64,000 nt of DNA, from NCBI RefSeq assembly GCF_009834125.1, contig NZ_CP047146.1:5821501-5885500 (forward strand), written 5' to 3'. The DNA comes from Streptomyces sp. GS7. Its GTDB lineage: Bacteria > Actinomycetota > Actinomycetes > Streptomycetales > Streptomycetaceae. This document shows positions 7,360 through 16,721 of the stretch, one piece after another; position 1 is the stretch's first letter; each line of letters opens with the position of its first letter. The position numbers and the translations under genes were made by a program. Below the pieces are notes generated by a model that ran no database searches, had not been told where the DNA came from, and saw only the letters and a program-made list of their open reading frames with translations.

Positions 7360-8679
7360 ATGCCCGTACAGGACACCGACACCGCCCGCCGTCTGCGCTT
7401 CGGCGTCAACTACACCCCCACCCAAGGGTGGTTCCACCACTGGCTGGACTTCGACCTCGACGCGGTACGCGCCGATCTCGACTCCATCGCCGGCCTGGGT
7501 CTGGACCACATCCGGGTCTTCCCGCTCTGGCCGGTGTTCCAGCCCAACCGCACCCTGATCCGGCCGCGGGCCGTCGACCAGCTGGTGCGGCTGACGGACG
7601 CGGCGGCCGAGCGCGGGCTGGACGTCGGCGTGGACGGCCTCCAGGGGCATCTGTCCAGCTTCGACTTCCTGCCCGCCTGGACGCGGACCTGGCACCGCCG
7701 CAACATCTTCACCGACCCCGGGGTGCTGGCCGGCCAGGAGGAGTATCTGCGCACGCTGGCCGCGGCGCTCGCCGACCGGCCGAACTTCCTCGGCATGACC
7801 CTGGGCAACGAGATCAACCAGTTCTCGGACGGCCCGCACCCGGATCCGGACCGCATCACGGCCGGGCAGGCGGCGGCCTGGCTGGAGCGGATGCTGGCGG
7901 CCTGCGAGCGGGGCGCGCCCGGACGGCCGCATCTGCACGCCGCGTACGACGCCACCTGGTACCGCGACGGCCACCCCTTCACACCCGCCCACGCCGCCCG
8001 GCTGGGCGCCATGACGGCGGTGCACTCCTGGGTGTTCAACGGCACCGCGCAGCGCCACGGCCCGGACGGCACCGCCACCGAGCAGCACGCCGCCTATCTC
8101 ATCGAGCTGTCCAAGGCGTGGGCGCTCGATCCGCACCGCCCGGTGTGGCTCCAGGAGGTCGGCGCCCCCGCGCCCCACATCCCCCGGGACCACGCGGTGC
8201 GCTTCACCGAGGCCACCGTCCACAACTCCCTTGACTGCACCGGCCTTTGGGGCATCACCTGGTGGTGCTCGCACGATGTGTCCCGGTCGCTCGCGGACTT
8301 CCCGGAGCTGGAGTACGGACTGGGGCTGCTCGGCAACGATCGCTCGGCCAAGCCCGTGGGGCGGGCGCTGGCGGCGCTGGCCGCGGAATGGCGGGGGCGT
8401 GGGCACCGGCCGCCGGCCCGCCGCACCGCGCTGGTCGTCGACGCGGGCGACGCCGAGACCGCACCGCACCGGTCGGCGTGCGCACCCGGCGGCCCGGTCT
8501 TCGAAGCCTGGGCGGAACTCGCCGCGCAGGGCGCCCGGCCGGCCCTGGTACTCGCCCAACAGGCCACCGACCAGGCTCACTTGACGGACCGTGGGATCAC
8601 CGAGGTGTGCACGCCGGAGGAGGTGGGGAGCGTCTCGCGCCGGGGGCGCTCCGCCTCCGACCCCTCGGACGCGTCCTAG
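7360..8679 (+). CDS. GH5-like (clan GH-A) glycosidase, probable beta-mannosidase
   Basis: A 439-residue protein without signal peptide, so cytoplasmic. It is a clan GH-A (beta/alpha)8 hydrolase: strand 4 ends in GMTLGNEINQF with the Asn150-Glu151 acid/base pair, and strand 7 carries the nucleophile Glu266 in VWLQEVGAP. The start FGVNYTPTQGWFHHW and the overall length suit the GH5 subgroup in which bifidobacterial beta-mannosidases acting on Man-beta-1,4-GlcNAc fall (GH5_18); that subgroup placement is inference. With GH85 and GH38 genes downstream, cleavage of the N-glycan core disaccharide is the best prediction. The last 60 residues are a variable tail. An alternative is an endo-beta-mannanase. 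Confidence 0.75.
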   Translation: MPVQDTDTARRLRFGVNYTPTQGWFHHWLDFDLDAVRADLDSIAGLGLDHIRVFPLWPVFQPNRTLIRPRAVDQLVRLTDAAAERGLDVGVDGLQGHLSSFDFLPAWTRTWHRRNIFTDPGVLAGQEEYLRTLAAALADRPNFLGMTLGNEINQFSDGPHPDPDRITAGQAAAWLERMLAACERGAPGRPHLHAAYDATWYRDGHPFTPAHAARLGAMTAVHSWVFNGTAQRHGPDGTATEQHAAYLIELSKAWALDPHRPVWLQEVGAPAPHIPRDHAVRFTEATVHNSLDCTGLWGITWWCSHDVSRSLADFPELEYGLGLLGNDRSAKPVGRALAALAAEWRGRGHRPPARRTALVVDAGDAETAPHRSACAPGGPVFEAWAELAAQGARPALVLAQQATDQAHLTDRGITEVCTPEEVGSVSRRGRSASDPSDAS

Positions 8680-8760
8680 GGCCTCTCGCCCCTGACCCAT
8701 CGGACCGGCCCCAGCAGCGTCCGCGGCGTCCCGCCGTCCGCCACTCCCGGAGGAGCCCCC

Positions 8761-10860
8761 ATGCCCCGGCCCCGCCTCCCCTTCTCCCGCCCCCTCCCCC
8801 GGCGCCGCGTGCTGCTCGCCGGGGCGGGTGCCGCCGCGGCCCTGCTCGGCCCGCCGCCGGGCCCCGCGGTGGCCGTCCCGCACCCGCGCACCGCGGCCCC
8901 TTCACAGCCGTACGCCGCCTACTGGTTCCCCGACTCGCTGCCCTCCGGCACGCCCGGCGACGGCATCGTCTGGCGCAGCCTGGCGGACTGGACACCGGAG
9001 ACCGACCGGGACCTGCCGTTCAACACCGCGACGGTGCCGCTCGCCGAGCGGTTCACCCCCGTTCCCGCGAACACCACCGCCCGCGCCGGCCAGGCCCGGA
9101 TCAGCGCGCTGGCGGCCTTCGACCACACCGCGGGCAATCCGTCCCAGGGTTCGGCCACCGCCGACTACTACGCGCCGACGCACTGGGCGTACCTCGACGA
9201 ACTGGTCTTCTGGGGCGGCTCCGCCGGCGAGGGCCTGATCCTGGCCCCGAACGCCCCGGTCGTGGACGCCGCGCACCGCAACGGCGTGCCCGTACTGGGC
9301 ACCGTGTTCCTGCCCCCGGCGGCGTACGGCGGACAGCTGCGCTGGACCCGCGACCTGGTGCGGAAGGACGGGGCGGGGCGGTTCCCGCTGGCCGCGAAGC
9401 TGGTGGCGGTCGCGCGGGCATACGGCTTCGACGGCTGGTTCCTCAACGCCGAGACGGAGGGCGGGGATACCGCGCTGGCCGCCGACATGCGGGGGTTCCT
9501 CCGGGCGCTGCGGGCGGCGGGCGCGCCGCACGGGCTGCGGATCACCTGGTACGACGCGATGGACAGCAGCGGCCGGGTCGGCTGGCAGGGGGCGCTCGAC
9601 GAACGGAACCGGGAGTTCTTCCAGGACGCCGCGGGACCGGTCGCCGACACCCTGTTCGTGGACTTCCGCTGGAGCGCGCGCTCGCTCGCCGACTCCGGGC
9701 GGCTCGCGGGCCAACTGGGTCGCAGCCGCTACGAGTTGTGGGCCGGGGTCGACGTCGAGTCGGCCGGCTGGGACACCGTCACGGACTGGGACGCGATCGT
9801 CCCCGCCGACCGGGACCATGTGGTCTCGTACGGCTTCTACCGGCCGGAGTGGACCCTGGGCCATCTGCCCGCGGGACGCACCCCGGGTGACTTCCACGCC
9901 GCGGACGACCGGTTCTGGTGCGGCGAATGCCTCGATCCGTCCCGTCCTGGCGGGGAGGGCGGCGGCTGGCGGGCCCCCGCCGCGGCGGTCGCCGACCGTT
10001 CGACGGTCATCGCGCTGCCCTTCGCCACGACCTTCAACACCGGCCACGGCCTGCGCTGGTACGACCGCGGCACGGTCACCTCCGAGGCGCCCTGGAACCA
10101 TCTCGGGCTCCAGGACCGGCTGCCCCCGAGGCGCTGGGCGGTCGGGACCGCGGGCCAACGCCCCGACGTCTCCCTGGACTTCGCCGACGCCTGGCGCGGC
10201 GGCAGCAGTCTGCTGGTGCGCGGCACCCTCGACTCCCCCGCGACGGTGGAACTGTTCCCCACCCGGCTGCCGTGCGGTACCGCCACGGTCGTGGACCTCA
10301 CCCACCGCCTCGATCCGGGCTCGGGCCCGGTGACCGTGGAGGTCGCCGTCGCTCCGCGGGACGCCCCGGCGCCGGGCGAACCCGCGCCGTATGTCTACCT
10401 GCCGGCCGGGACCGTCGAGGCGGGCGACGGCGGCTGGCGCACCGTCTCCCTGCGGATCGGCGGCGCCGCGGACACCGGTACGGTCCGCGCGCTGGGCATA
10501 CGGCTGACCGGGCGCGCGGGCGCCCCCGTCGCCTGGCGGCTGGGCGGGCTCGCGGTCCACGACGCCGCGGGGAAGCCCGCCGCGCCCCACGGACTGAAGG
10601 TCACCGAGGCCGCCACCGCGGGCGGGACGACCGCGCTGCGGGTGACCTGGCGGCGCTGTGCCGGACCGGTCCGGCACTACGAGTTGCACCGTCGCCTCCC
10701 GGACGGCACTCGGGTGTTCCTGGGAGGTACCTGCGGTACCGCCTTCCACCTCGCCGGACTGCGCCGCGCGGCGCACGAGCCTGCGGCGCAGCTCGAAGTC
10801 CGCGCCGTGGACGAGCTCTTCGCCTCCTCCGCCCCGTCGAGGACCCGGCACCCCTGGTAG
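8761..10860 (+). CDS. secreted GH85 endo-beta-N-acetylglucosaminidase
   Basis: A 699-residue exported enzyme that would cut between the two core GlcNAc residues of N-glycans. The N-terminus has a twin-arginine-like signal (PLPRRRVLLAGAGAAAALLG). The mature start YAAYWFPDSLPSGTPGD and the following Leu/Trp pattern are typical of GH85. The catalytic pair is Asn229 and Glu231 in YGFDGWFLNAETEGG, matching the N-x-E of the family's substrate-assisted mechanism. The barrel ends near residue 360. The rest (about 400-699) consists of beta-sandwich and fibronectin-like accessory domains (for example LKVTEAATAGGTTALRVTW). The start has GGAGGAG. Releasing the glycan outside the cell explains the ABC importer upstream. 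Confidence 0.9.
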   Translation: MPRPRLPFSRPLPRRRVLLAGAGAAAALLGPPPGPAVAVPHPRTAAPSQPYAAYWFPDSLPSGTPGDGIVWRSLADWTPETDRDLPFNTATVPLAERFTPVPANTTARAGQARISALAAFDHTAGNPSQGSATADYYAPTHWAYLDELVFWGGSAGEGLILAPNAPVVDAAHRNGVPVLGTVFLPPAAYGGQLRWTRDLVRKDGAGRFPLAAKLVAVARAYGFDGWFLNAETEGGDTALAADMRGFLRALRAAGAPHGLRITWYDAMDSSGRVGWQGALDERNREFFQDAAGPVADTLFVDFRWSARSLADSGRLAGQLGRSRYELWAGVDVESAGWDTVTDWDAIVPADRDHVVSYGFYRPEWTLGHLPAGRTPGDFHAADDRFWCGECLDPSRPGGEGGGWRAPAAAVADRSTVIALPFATTFNTGHGLRWYDRGTVTSEAPWNHLGLQDRLPPRRWAVGTAGQRPDVSLDFADAWRGGSSLLVRGTLDSPATVELFPTRLPCGTATVVDLTHRLDPGSGPVTVEVAVAPRDAPAPGEPAPYVYLPAGTVEAGDGGWRTVSLRIGGAADTGTVRALGIRLTGRAGAPVAWRLGGLAVHDAAGKPAAPHGLKVTEAATAGGTTALRVTWRRCAGPVRHYELHRRLPDGTRVFLGGTCGTAFHLAGLRRAAHEPAAQLEVRAVDELFASSAPSRTRHPW

Positions 10861-10905
10861 CCACGGCCGTTCCCGTCACCTCCCACCCCACTCCACGGAG
10901 CCCCC

Positions 10906-13900
10906 ATGCATGACGATCGCGCACTGGTCGAAGCCCGTCTCCGCCGTGTCCTGGACGAACGCATCCGGCCCGCCTTGTACCCGGAGTCGGTCCCCTTGGA
11001 GGTCGCGGCCTGGGTCGCGCCCGGCGAACCGGTATCCGTCGCGGAGGGGCTGGCCGCCCGGCACGAACCAGTGGCGGTGGGCGACGCGTGGGGTGCGCCC
11101 TGGGCGACCACCTGGTTCCGGGTGCGCGGCACGGTACCGGAGGCGTGGGCCGGGCGCACGGTGGAGGCGGTGCTCGACCTGGGCTTCGACGAGCGGATGC
11201 CGGGCTTCCAGTGCGAGGCGCTGGTCTACACGCCCGACGGGAGTCCGGTGAAGGGCCTCAATCCGCGGAACCAGTGGGTGCGGGTCGGCGATCCGGTGCG
11301 CGGCGGCGAGCGCGTCGAGTGGCATCTGGAGGCCGCGTCCAATCCCGTCATCCTCGACGTCCACCCCTTCCTGCCCACGGAGTTGGGCGACCCGGAGACG
11401 GCGGGCAGCGAGCCCCGGTACCGGCTGGCGCGGATGGACCTGGCGGTGTTCGACACCGAGGTGTGGGAGCTGATCCAGGACCTGGAAGTGCTGGGTGAGC
11501 TGATGGCGGAGCTGGCGGTGGACACCCCGCGGCGCTGGGAGCTGCTGCGCGCGGTGGGCCGGGCGCTGGACGCGATCGACCTCCAGGACGTCAACGGGAC
11601 AGCGCGGGCCGCGCGCGGCCGGCTGCGGGAGGTGCTGGCGGCGCCCGCGGCGGCCTCCGCCCACCGGATCAGCGCGGTCGGGCATGCGCATATCGATTCG
11701 GCGTGGCTGTGGCCGCTGCGGGAGACGGTCCGCAAGGTCGCCCGGACCACCGCGAACATGACGGCGCTGCTCGCAGACGAGCCGGAGTTCGTCTACGCCA
11801 TGTCGCAGGCGCAGCAGTACGCGTGGATCAAGGAGCACCGGCCGGAGGTGTACGCCAAGGTGAAGCAGGCGGTGGCCGAGGGGCGGTTCGTACCGGCGGG
11901 CGGGATGTGGGTGGAGTCGGACACCAACATGCCCGGCTCGGAGGCGATGGCCCGTCAGTTCGTGCACGGGAAGCGGTTCTTCCTGGAGGAGTTCGGCATC
12001 GAGAACGACGAGGCGTGGCTGCCGGACACCTTCGGGTTCGCCGCGGGGCTGCCGCAGATCATCAGGGCGGCGGGGACGAAGTGGCTGCTGACGCAGAAGA
12101 TCTCCTGGAGCAAGGTCAACGCCTTCCCGCACCACACCTTCCGCTGGGAGGGCATCGACGGCACCCGGATCTTCACCCACTTCCCGCCGGTGGACACCTA
12201 CAACTGCCAGCTGTCCGGAGCCGAACTGGCCCATGCGGCACGGAACTTCAGGGACAAGGGGATCGCCCGGCACTCCCTCGCGCCGACCGGCTGGGGCGAC
12301 GGGGGCGGCGGCACCACCCGCGAGATGATCGCCAAGGCGCGCCGGCTGCGGGACCTGGACGGATCGCCGGTGGTGCAGTGGGAGCGGCCCGCCGACTTCT
12401 TCGCCAGGGCGGCGGCGGAGTACCCCGACGCACCCGTCTGGGTCGGCGAGTTGTATCTGGAGCTGCACCGCGGCACCCTCACCAGCCAGGCTCGGACCAA
12501 GCGCGGCAACCGCCGCAGCGAGCAGCTGCTGCGCGAGGCCGAACTCTGGTCGGCCACCGCCGCCGTGAAGGTCGGGCACCCCTATCCGTACGAGGAGTTG
12601 GACCGGATCTGGAAGACGGTGCTGCTGCACCAGTTCCACGACATCCTGCCCGGCTCCTCCATCGCCTGGGTGCACCGCGAGGCGGAGCGGACCTATGCGG
12701 CACTCGCCGCCGAGCTGGAGGGCATCATCGCCGGCGCACTGGCCGCGCTGGCCAGCGGCGGCAGCCGGCCGCTGGTGGTGAACTCGGCGCCGCACGCCCG
12801 CGGCGGGGTCGCGGCAGGCGCGGTGGCACCGGCGGTCACCGAGGGCGCCGCGGTGCGCGCCGCGCCCCGCCCCGGCGGCGGCTTCGTCCTCGCCCACGAC
12901 CTGCTCCGCGTCGAGATCGACGGCCGCGGCCTGGTGGTCTCGGCCTACGACCGGACGGCCGGACGCGAGGCCGTCGCGCCCGGCACGGCCGCGAACCTGC
13001 TGCAACTCCACCCGGATTTCCCCAACATGTGGGACGCCTGGGACGTGGACTCCTTCTACCGCAACGTGGCCACCGACCTGACGGACGCGGACGAGGTCGC
13101 CCTCGCGGAGGCGTCGCCGGACGCCGCGACGGTCCGGGTGGTGCGCGCCTTCGGCGACTCGCGGGTGGTGCAGTCGCTGACCCTGGCACGCGGGCAGCGG
13201 CGACTGGACGTCGACACCGAGGTCGACTGGCGGGAGACCGAGAAGTTCCTCAAGGTCGCCTTCCCGCTGGACGTGCACGCCGAACGCTACGCGGCCGAGA
13301 CCCAGTTCGGGCATCTGTACCGGCCCACGCACACCAACACCAGCTGGGAGGCGGCCAAGTTCGAGGCGTGCGCGCACCGGTTCGTCCATGTCGAGGAGCC
13401 GGGCTGGGGCGTGGCGCTGGTCAACGACGCGACGTACGGCCATGACGTCACCCGTACGGTTCGCGAGAACGGCGACGCCGGCGGGCGCGGCACCACCACG
13501 ACCGTCCGGCTGTCCCTGCTGCGCGCCCCGCGGTTCCCCGACCCGGAGACCGACCAGGGCAGCCACCGCTTCCGGTACGCGCTGGTCCCCGGTGCCGCCA
13601 TCGGCGACGCGGTACGCGAGGGCCACCGCATCAACCTGCCCGAGCGCCGGCTGACCGGGGCCGGCGCGGTGGCGCCCCTGGTCGCGGTGGGCAACGACGC
13701 GACGGTGGTCACCGCGGTCAAGCTCGCGGACGACCGGAGCGGCGATGTGGTCGTCCGGCTGCACGAAGCCCACGGCGGGCGCGCCGGGACCGCGCTCACC
13801 ACCGGTTTCCCGCTGGCCGGTGCGGTCACCACCGACCTTCTGGAGCGCCCCACCGACGACGGTCCGGCGCTGGAGCAGGCGGGGAACACCGTCCGGCTGG

Positions 13901-13953
13901 CACTCCGCCCGTTCCAGATCGTGACGCTGCGGCTGAGCCGGGCGGTGGACTGA
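10906..13953 (+). CDS. GH38 alpha-mannosidase
   Basis: A 1015-residue cytoplasmic-type alpha-mannosidase (no signal peptide). The zinc-binding entry motif is VGHAHIDSAWLWPLRET (His262 and Asp264 are the predicted ligands). The nucleophile is Asp339 in WVESDTNMPGSEA. Further GH38 signatures are LPDTFGFAAGLPQI and HHTFRWEGIDGTRIFTHFPP. The N-terminal 230 residues are the jelly-roll extension seen in the yeast AMS1/human MAN2C1 type, and the C-terminal half is the beta-sandwich region. It is the last gene of the operon. It would remove alpha-linked mannoses from imported glycans, leaving Man-beta-GlcNAc for the GH5-like enzyme. Confidence 0.93.
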   Translation: MHDDRALVEARLRRVLDERIRPALYPESVPLEVAAWVAPGEPVSVAEGLAARHEPVAVGDAWGAPWATTWFRVRGTVPEAWAGRTVEAVLDLGFDERMPGFQCEALVYTPDGSPVKGLNPRNQWVRVGDPVRGGERVEWHLEAASNPVILDVHPFLPTELGDPETAGSEPRYRLARMDLAVFDTEVWELIQDLEVLGELMAELAVDTPRRWELLRAVGRALDAIDLQDVNGTARAARGRLREVLAAPAAASAHRISAVGHAHIDSAWLWPLRETVRKVARTTANMTALLADEPEFVYAMSQAQQYAWIKEHRPEVYAKVKQAVAEGRFVPAGGMWVESDTNMPGSEAMARQFVHGKRFFLEEFGIENDEAWLPDTFGFAAGLPQIIRAAGTKWLLTQKISWSKVNAFPHHTFRWEGIDGTRIFTHFPPVDTYNCQLSGAELAHAARNFRDKGIARHSLAPTGWGDGGGGTTREMIAKARRLRDLDGSPVVQWERPADFFARAAAEYPDAPVWVGELYLELHRGTLTSQARTKRGNRRSEQLLREAELWSATAAVKVGHPYPYEELDRIWKTVLLHQFHDILPGSSIAWVHREAERTYAALAAELEGIIAGALAALASGGSRPLVVNSAPHARGGVAAGAVAPAVTEGAAVRAAPRPGGGFVLAHDLLRVEIDGRGLVVSAYDRTAGREAVAPGTAANLLQLHPDFPNMWDAWDVDSFYRNVATDLTDADEVALAEASPDAATVRVVRAFGDSRVVQSLTLARGQRRLDVDTEVDWRETEKFLKVAFPLDVHAERYAAETQFGHLYRPTHTNTSWEAAKFEACAHRFVHVEEPGWGVALVNDATYGHDVTRTVRENGDAGGRGTTTTVRLSLLRAPRFPDPETDQGSHRFRYALVPGAAIGDAVREGHRINLPERRLTGAGAVAPLVAVGNDATVVTAVKLADDRSGDVVVRLHEAHGGRAGTALTTGFPLAGAVTTDLLERPTDDGPALEQAGNTVRLALRPFQIVTLRLSRAVD

Positions 13954-13996
13954 CGGGCGGGGCGGCGGGCCGAGCGGGGCCGGCGGGAGGGGCCGC

Positions 13997-14314
13997 TCAG
14001 CCGGGATCCGAGGAGGGCGTCCGGGCGTCGCGACAGGTGTCGCGGCGCCCGTCGTGCCGCCGCTGCCCCGCACCGCGCCCGCGGCCCGCCTGCCGGCCGC
14101 GCAGTCGCTCCTGGCGGCGGGCTCCCTCCTGGCCGCCTGCCGCCTCCTGGCCCGGATCCCGGCTCGGGTCCAGCCCCAGCATGTCCATCAGCAGGGCCAG
14201 GTCGCCCGCGTCCCTGGCGCGGCCGGCCAGGGCCTTCCTGGCGAGCCGCCGCTCCTCGTCACCGGGCAGGGGGCGCACGGCGGTGTCCTCGGCACTGCGG
14301 TGTTCATCGCTCAC
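13997..14314 (-). CDS. small charged hypothetical protein
   Basis: A 105-residue frame starting at GTG 14314, convergent with the GH38 gene. It has an acidic/polar N-terminus, a short conserved-looking helix (LARKALAGRARDAGDLALLMDMLGLDP), then a low-complexity Gly/Gln/Arg tail. The helix resembles small uncharacterised Streptomyces proteins ending in an LLDMLGL-type segment. No domain or function is recognised. No good ribosome site is visible, so the start is uncertain, and the tail could be noise from GC-rich sequence. Confidence 0.5.
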   Translation of the reverse strand: MSDEHRSAEDTAVRPLPGDEERRLARKALAGRARDAGDLALLMDMLGLDPSRDPGQEAAGGQEGARRQERLRGRQAGRGRGAGQRRHDGRRDTCRDARTPSSDPG

Positions 14315-14506
14315 CGCTGCATTCTCGGCCGGACCGCGACGCCGTGCCCGTCGAGCGGGCCGATGGGCTCACGGACGCGGCACCGACGGCACATCGGACA
14401 ACAGCGTCATAACGGTTTGATCACCGCAACCGGCGACGGAACCGGCAGTGCCTGTTTTCCCTCTTTATGGTCACTTGCACTTGATCGTTCAGTACCGGAG
14501 AGACCG

Positions 14507-15532
14507 TTGAAACACCGTTACGCCGCCGCCCTCACGGCCCCCCTCCTCGCCTCCTGCGTCCTGCTCACCGGCTGCTCGGAGAACGGCAATCCGGTCGACT
14601 TCAACGCGGGCGCCAAGGGCGACGGCGGCACACCGGTCAAACCGGTGGACAGCGACACCGTGATGCCGACCGGCCCCAAGAGCGACTTCCGGATCACCCG
14701 GACCCTGGACGACGGCACGCACATAGGCCGGGCGACGCTCAAGGGCGCGAAGTCGGGCGTCACCGGCAGTGTCTGGGTCTGGGCGCCGAAAGAATACAGC
14801 GACCCCAAGTACGCCAAGAGCGGTTTTCCGGTGCTGATGGCCCTGCCCGGCGGCCTGGGCAGCCCGCAGGACAAGAACGGGGTCACCAATTACTGGGTCG
14901 GTGGCGATATCAAGCTCCAGGAGAATCTCGCCAAGTGGACCGCGGAGGGAAAGAGTCTGCCGTTCATAGTGGTGATGCCGATGCTCAACCCGGACACCCG
15001 CTATCACGACGGCAGTGACATTCCCGGCCAGCAGAAGATGGGCACCTGGTTGACCGAGGACGTCGTCGACCTGACCAAGGCCAATTTCCGCACCTTCAAG
15101 TCGCGGGACGGCTGGGCCTTCATGGGTTCGTCGTCAGGCGGCTTCGCCGGCTTCAAGTCCGTACTGAAGTCCCCGCAGAAGTTCAAGGCGGCGATAGCCA
15201 GCGGCCCGGACATCGTGCCGGACTCCCCGATGTGGACCGGCCACCAGAAGGAGAAGGACGCCAACAACCCGGAGAAGCTCGCCGCGCAGCTGCTGAAAAA
15301 GGGCGGCCCGGACGTCTACATCGCCTTCCAGGCCGGTTCGAAGGAATCCCCCACCTCGGTCGTCAACCCCATCCGTAAATTCCGCGAGAAATACGGCAAG
15401 GGTCCGATCCACACCTCGATGCAGCTCATTCCCGGCGGCCGGCACAACGCCTGGGATTACCAGAAGGGGATGGCGGCCGGTTCCCTCAAGTTCATCAGCG
15501 ACCATCTCAAGGCCCCCATTCCCAGCTCCTGA
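14507..15532 (+). CDS. lipoprotein esterase, alpha/beta hydrolase (esterase D-like)
   Basis: A 341-residue protein. The TTG at 14507 is chosen because GGAGAGA lies 5-8 nt upstream and it gives an immediate lipoprotein signal (MKHRYAAALTAPLLASCVLLTGC, lipobox LTGC). The core matches the esterase D / mycolyltransferase-like alpha/beta hydrolase fold. A strand GFPVLMALPGGLGS is followed by the nucleophile elbow WAFMGSSSGGFAGF (GSSSGG), an acid near the middle, and the late His in PGGRHNAWDYQ. It is probably attached to the membrane surface and acts on acylated compounds or wall esters. The upstream 190 bp is comparatively A/T-rich and should hold its promoter. Confidence 0.8.
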   Translation: MKHRYAAALTAPLLASCVLLTGCSENGNPVDFNAGAKGDGGTPVKPVDSDTVMPTGPKSDFRITRTLDDGTHIGRATLKGAKSGVTGSVWVWAPKEYSDPKYAKSGFPVLMALPGGLGSPQDKNGVTNYWVGGDIKLQENLAKWTAEGKSLPFIVVMPMLNPDTRYHDGSDIPGQQKMGTWLTEDVVDLTKANFRTFKSRDGWAFMGSSSGGFAGFKSVLKSPQKFKAAIASGPDIVPDSPMWTGHQKEKDANNPEKLAAQLLKKGGPDVYIAFQAGSKESPTSVVNPIRKFREKYGKGPIHTSMQLIPGGRHNAWDYQKGMAAGSLKFISDHLKAPIPSS

Positions 15533-15596
15533 TGCACATGCCCCGGCCCGGGGCGATGCTGGTGTCGAGGGGGGACCGTGGTGAGGAGGACGCCCC

Positions 15597-15791
15597 ATGT
15601 CCGTACTGGACAAGCTCAAGGAACTGCTCAAGGGACACGAGGAGCAGGCAGGCAAGGGCATCGACAAGGCCGGGGACTACGTCGACGAGAGGACCCAGGG
15701 CAAGTACACGGGTCAGGTCGACGCCGCCAGGGAGAAGATGCGGGAGCAGTTCGGCAAGCCCGAGGGCGAGGACCGGCCACCGCAGACCTGA
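15597..15791 (+). CDS. antitoxin-like small protein (Rv0909/MT0933 family)
   Basis: A 64-residue helical, charged protein (starting MSVLDKLKELLKGHEEQ, then KGIDKAGDYVDERTQGKYTG). The KGIDKAGDYVDERTGGKY pattern is characteristic of the Rv0909 / MT0933 antitoxin family common in actinobacteria. It is called antitoxin by homology only: no toxin gene adjoins it here, which is normal for Streptomyces members. A GAGGACGCCCC stretch before the ATG supplies the ribosome site. Confidence 0.8.
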   Translation: MSVLDKLKELLKGHEEQAGKGIDKAGDYVDERTQGKYTGQVDAAREKMREQFGKPEGEDRPPQT

Positions 15792-15836
15792 GCATCCGCC
15801 GGGTCCGGGGCCGCGCCCCGCGTCTACGCTGAACGG

Positions 15837-16412
15837 ATGATCACCACGTCCGTCCAGCTCGCCCCCGACGTCCTGATGCGCCCCGCCGAGCCGGCGGACG
15901 CCGGCGGCCTCTCCCGGGCGTACCAGCGCAGCCGCGACCATCTCCGCCACACCGAGCCGGACCGCGGCGAAGCGTTCTACACCCCCGCCGGCCAGTCGGA
16001 GCGGCTCCGGTACCAGCTGGCCGAGCGGGATGCCGGGCGGGTGATGCCATGGGTCCTGGTCCGCGAGTCGGGCGACCGCGCCGCGGAGCCGGAGATCGCC
16101 GGTGCGATCACCCTCTCCCAGATCACCCACGGCCCGCTGTGCAGCGCCTCCGTCGGCTACTGGATAGACGCCGGCCACCTCCGGCGCGGGCTCGCCTCCG
16201 CCGCGGTGACGGCGGTGTGTGCGGCGGCCGACACGGAGCTGGGCCTGCACCGGGTGGAGGCCGGCACGCTGCTGGACAATCTCGCCTCGCAGCGCGTCCT
16301 GACCACGTGCGGTTTCACGCCCTACGGCACCGCCGAGAACTACCTCCACATCAACGGCGCCTGGCGCGACCACCGGCTCTTCCAGAAGATCCTCAACGAC
16401 CGCCGCCCCTGA
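15837..16412 (+). CDS. GNAT-family N-acetyltransferase (RimJ/RimL-like)
   Basis: A 191-residue acetyltransferase of the RimJ/RimL/ribosomal-protein-like GNAT group. It begins with LMRPAEPADAGGLSRAYQRS and has the acetyl-CoA pyrophosphate-binding region near VGYWIDAGHLRRGLASAAV (the R-G-A turn). Further on come LGLHRVEAGTLLDNLASQRV and a C-terminal GFTPYGTAENYLHINGAW, all positioned as in the family. The target amine is unknown. It is followed by a strong hairpin terminator at 16441-16482. Confidence 0.85.
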   Translation: MITTSVQLAPDVLMRPAEPADAGGLSRAYQRSRDHLRHTEPDRGEAFYTPAGQSERLRYQLAERDAGRVMPWVLVRESGDRAAEPEIAGAITLSQITHGPLCSASVGYWIDAGHLRRGLASAAVTAVCAAADTELGLHRVEAGTLLDNLASQRVLTTCGFTPYGTAENYLHINGAWRDHRLFQKILNDRRP

Positions 16413-16440
16413 AGGACCCGAGCGCCCGTACGGCGGCACA

Positions 16441-16482
16441 GCACGGCGCCCGCCCCTCGGCGTGAGGGAGCGGGCGCCGTGC
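16441..16482. terminator. bidirectional hairpin terminator
   Basis: The 13-bp perfect stem GCACGGCGCCCGC / GCGGGCGCCGTGC (arms 16441-16453 and 16470-16482) is extended by an inner CCCTC/GAGGG stem. It lies between the convergent GNAT and cold-shock genes and can serve both. There is no U-tract, as is usual in Streptomyces. Confidence 0.85.
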
Positions 16483-16508
16483 GGTGGTCCGACGGGCGGC
16501 CGGAGCGC

Positions 16509-16721
16509 TTACGGCGTGGTCGTCACCCGGATCTTCTCCGCCTGCGGGCCCTTGTGCCCCTGGGTGACCTCGAAGGTCACCTTCTGGCCCTCCAGGAGCT
16601 CGCGGTAGCCGGTCGCGTCGATATTGGAGTAGTGCGCGAAGACGTCGGCGCCGCCGCCGTCCTGCGCGATAAAGCCGAATCCCTTTTCCGAGTTGAACCA
16701 CTTCACCGTGCCGGAAGCCAT
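16509..16721 (-). CDS. cold-shock protein (CspA family)
   Basis: A 70-residue single cold-shock domain that binds single-stranded RNA/DNA. The ATG at 16721 has AAGGAGA ahead of it and gives the canonical start [13 protein letters not shown]1 (KGFGFI) and RNP2 (DVFAHY) are intact. The segment [18 protein letters not shown] and the end GPQAEKIRV match Streptomyces Csp proteins. It is preceded by a long leader (see next entry) and terminated by the hairpin at 16441-16482. Confidence 0.95.
   Translation of the reverse strand: MASGTVKWFNSEKGFGFIAQDGGGADVFAHYSNIDATGYRELLEGQKVTFEVTQGHKGPQAEKIRVTTTP

Noticed and set aside
10876..14073. 1065-codon minus-strand frame opposite the GH38 gene
   Set aside because: No recognisable domain and shadow composition; the plus strand encodes an unambiguous alpha-mannosidase.
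15597..15791. Toxin-antitoxin module around the antitoxin-like peptide
   Set aside because: Neither neighbour (esterase, GNAT in a RimJ-like branch) looks like a toxin partner; the family is commonly found alone in Streptomyces.
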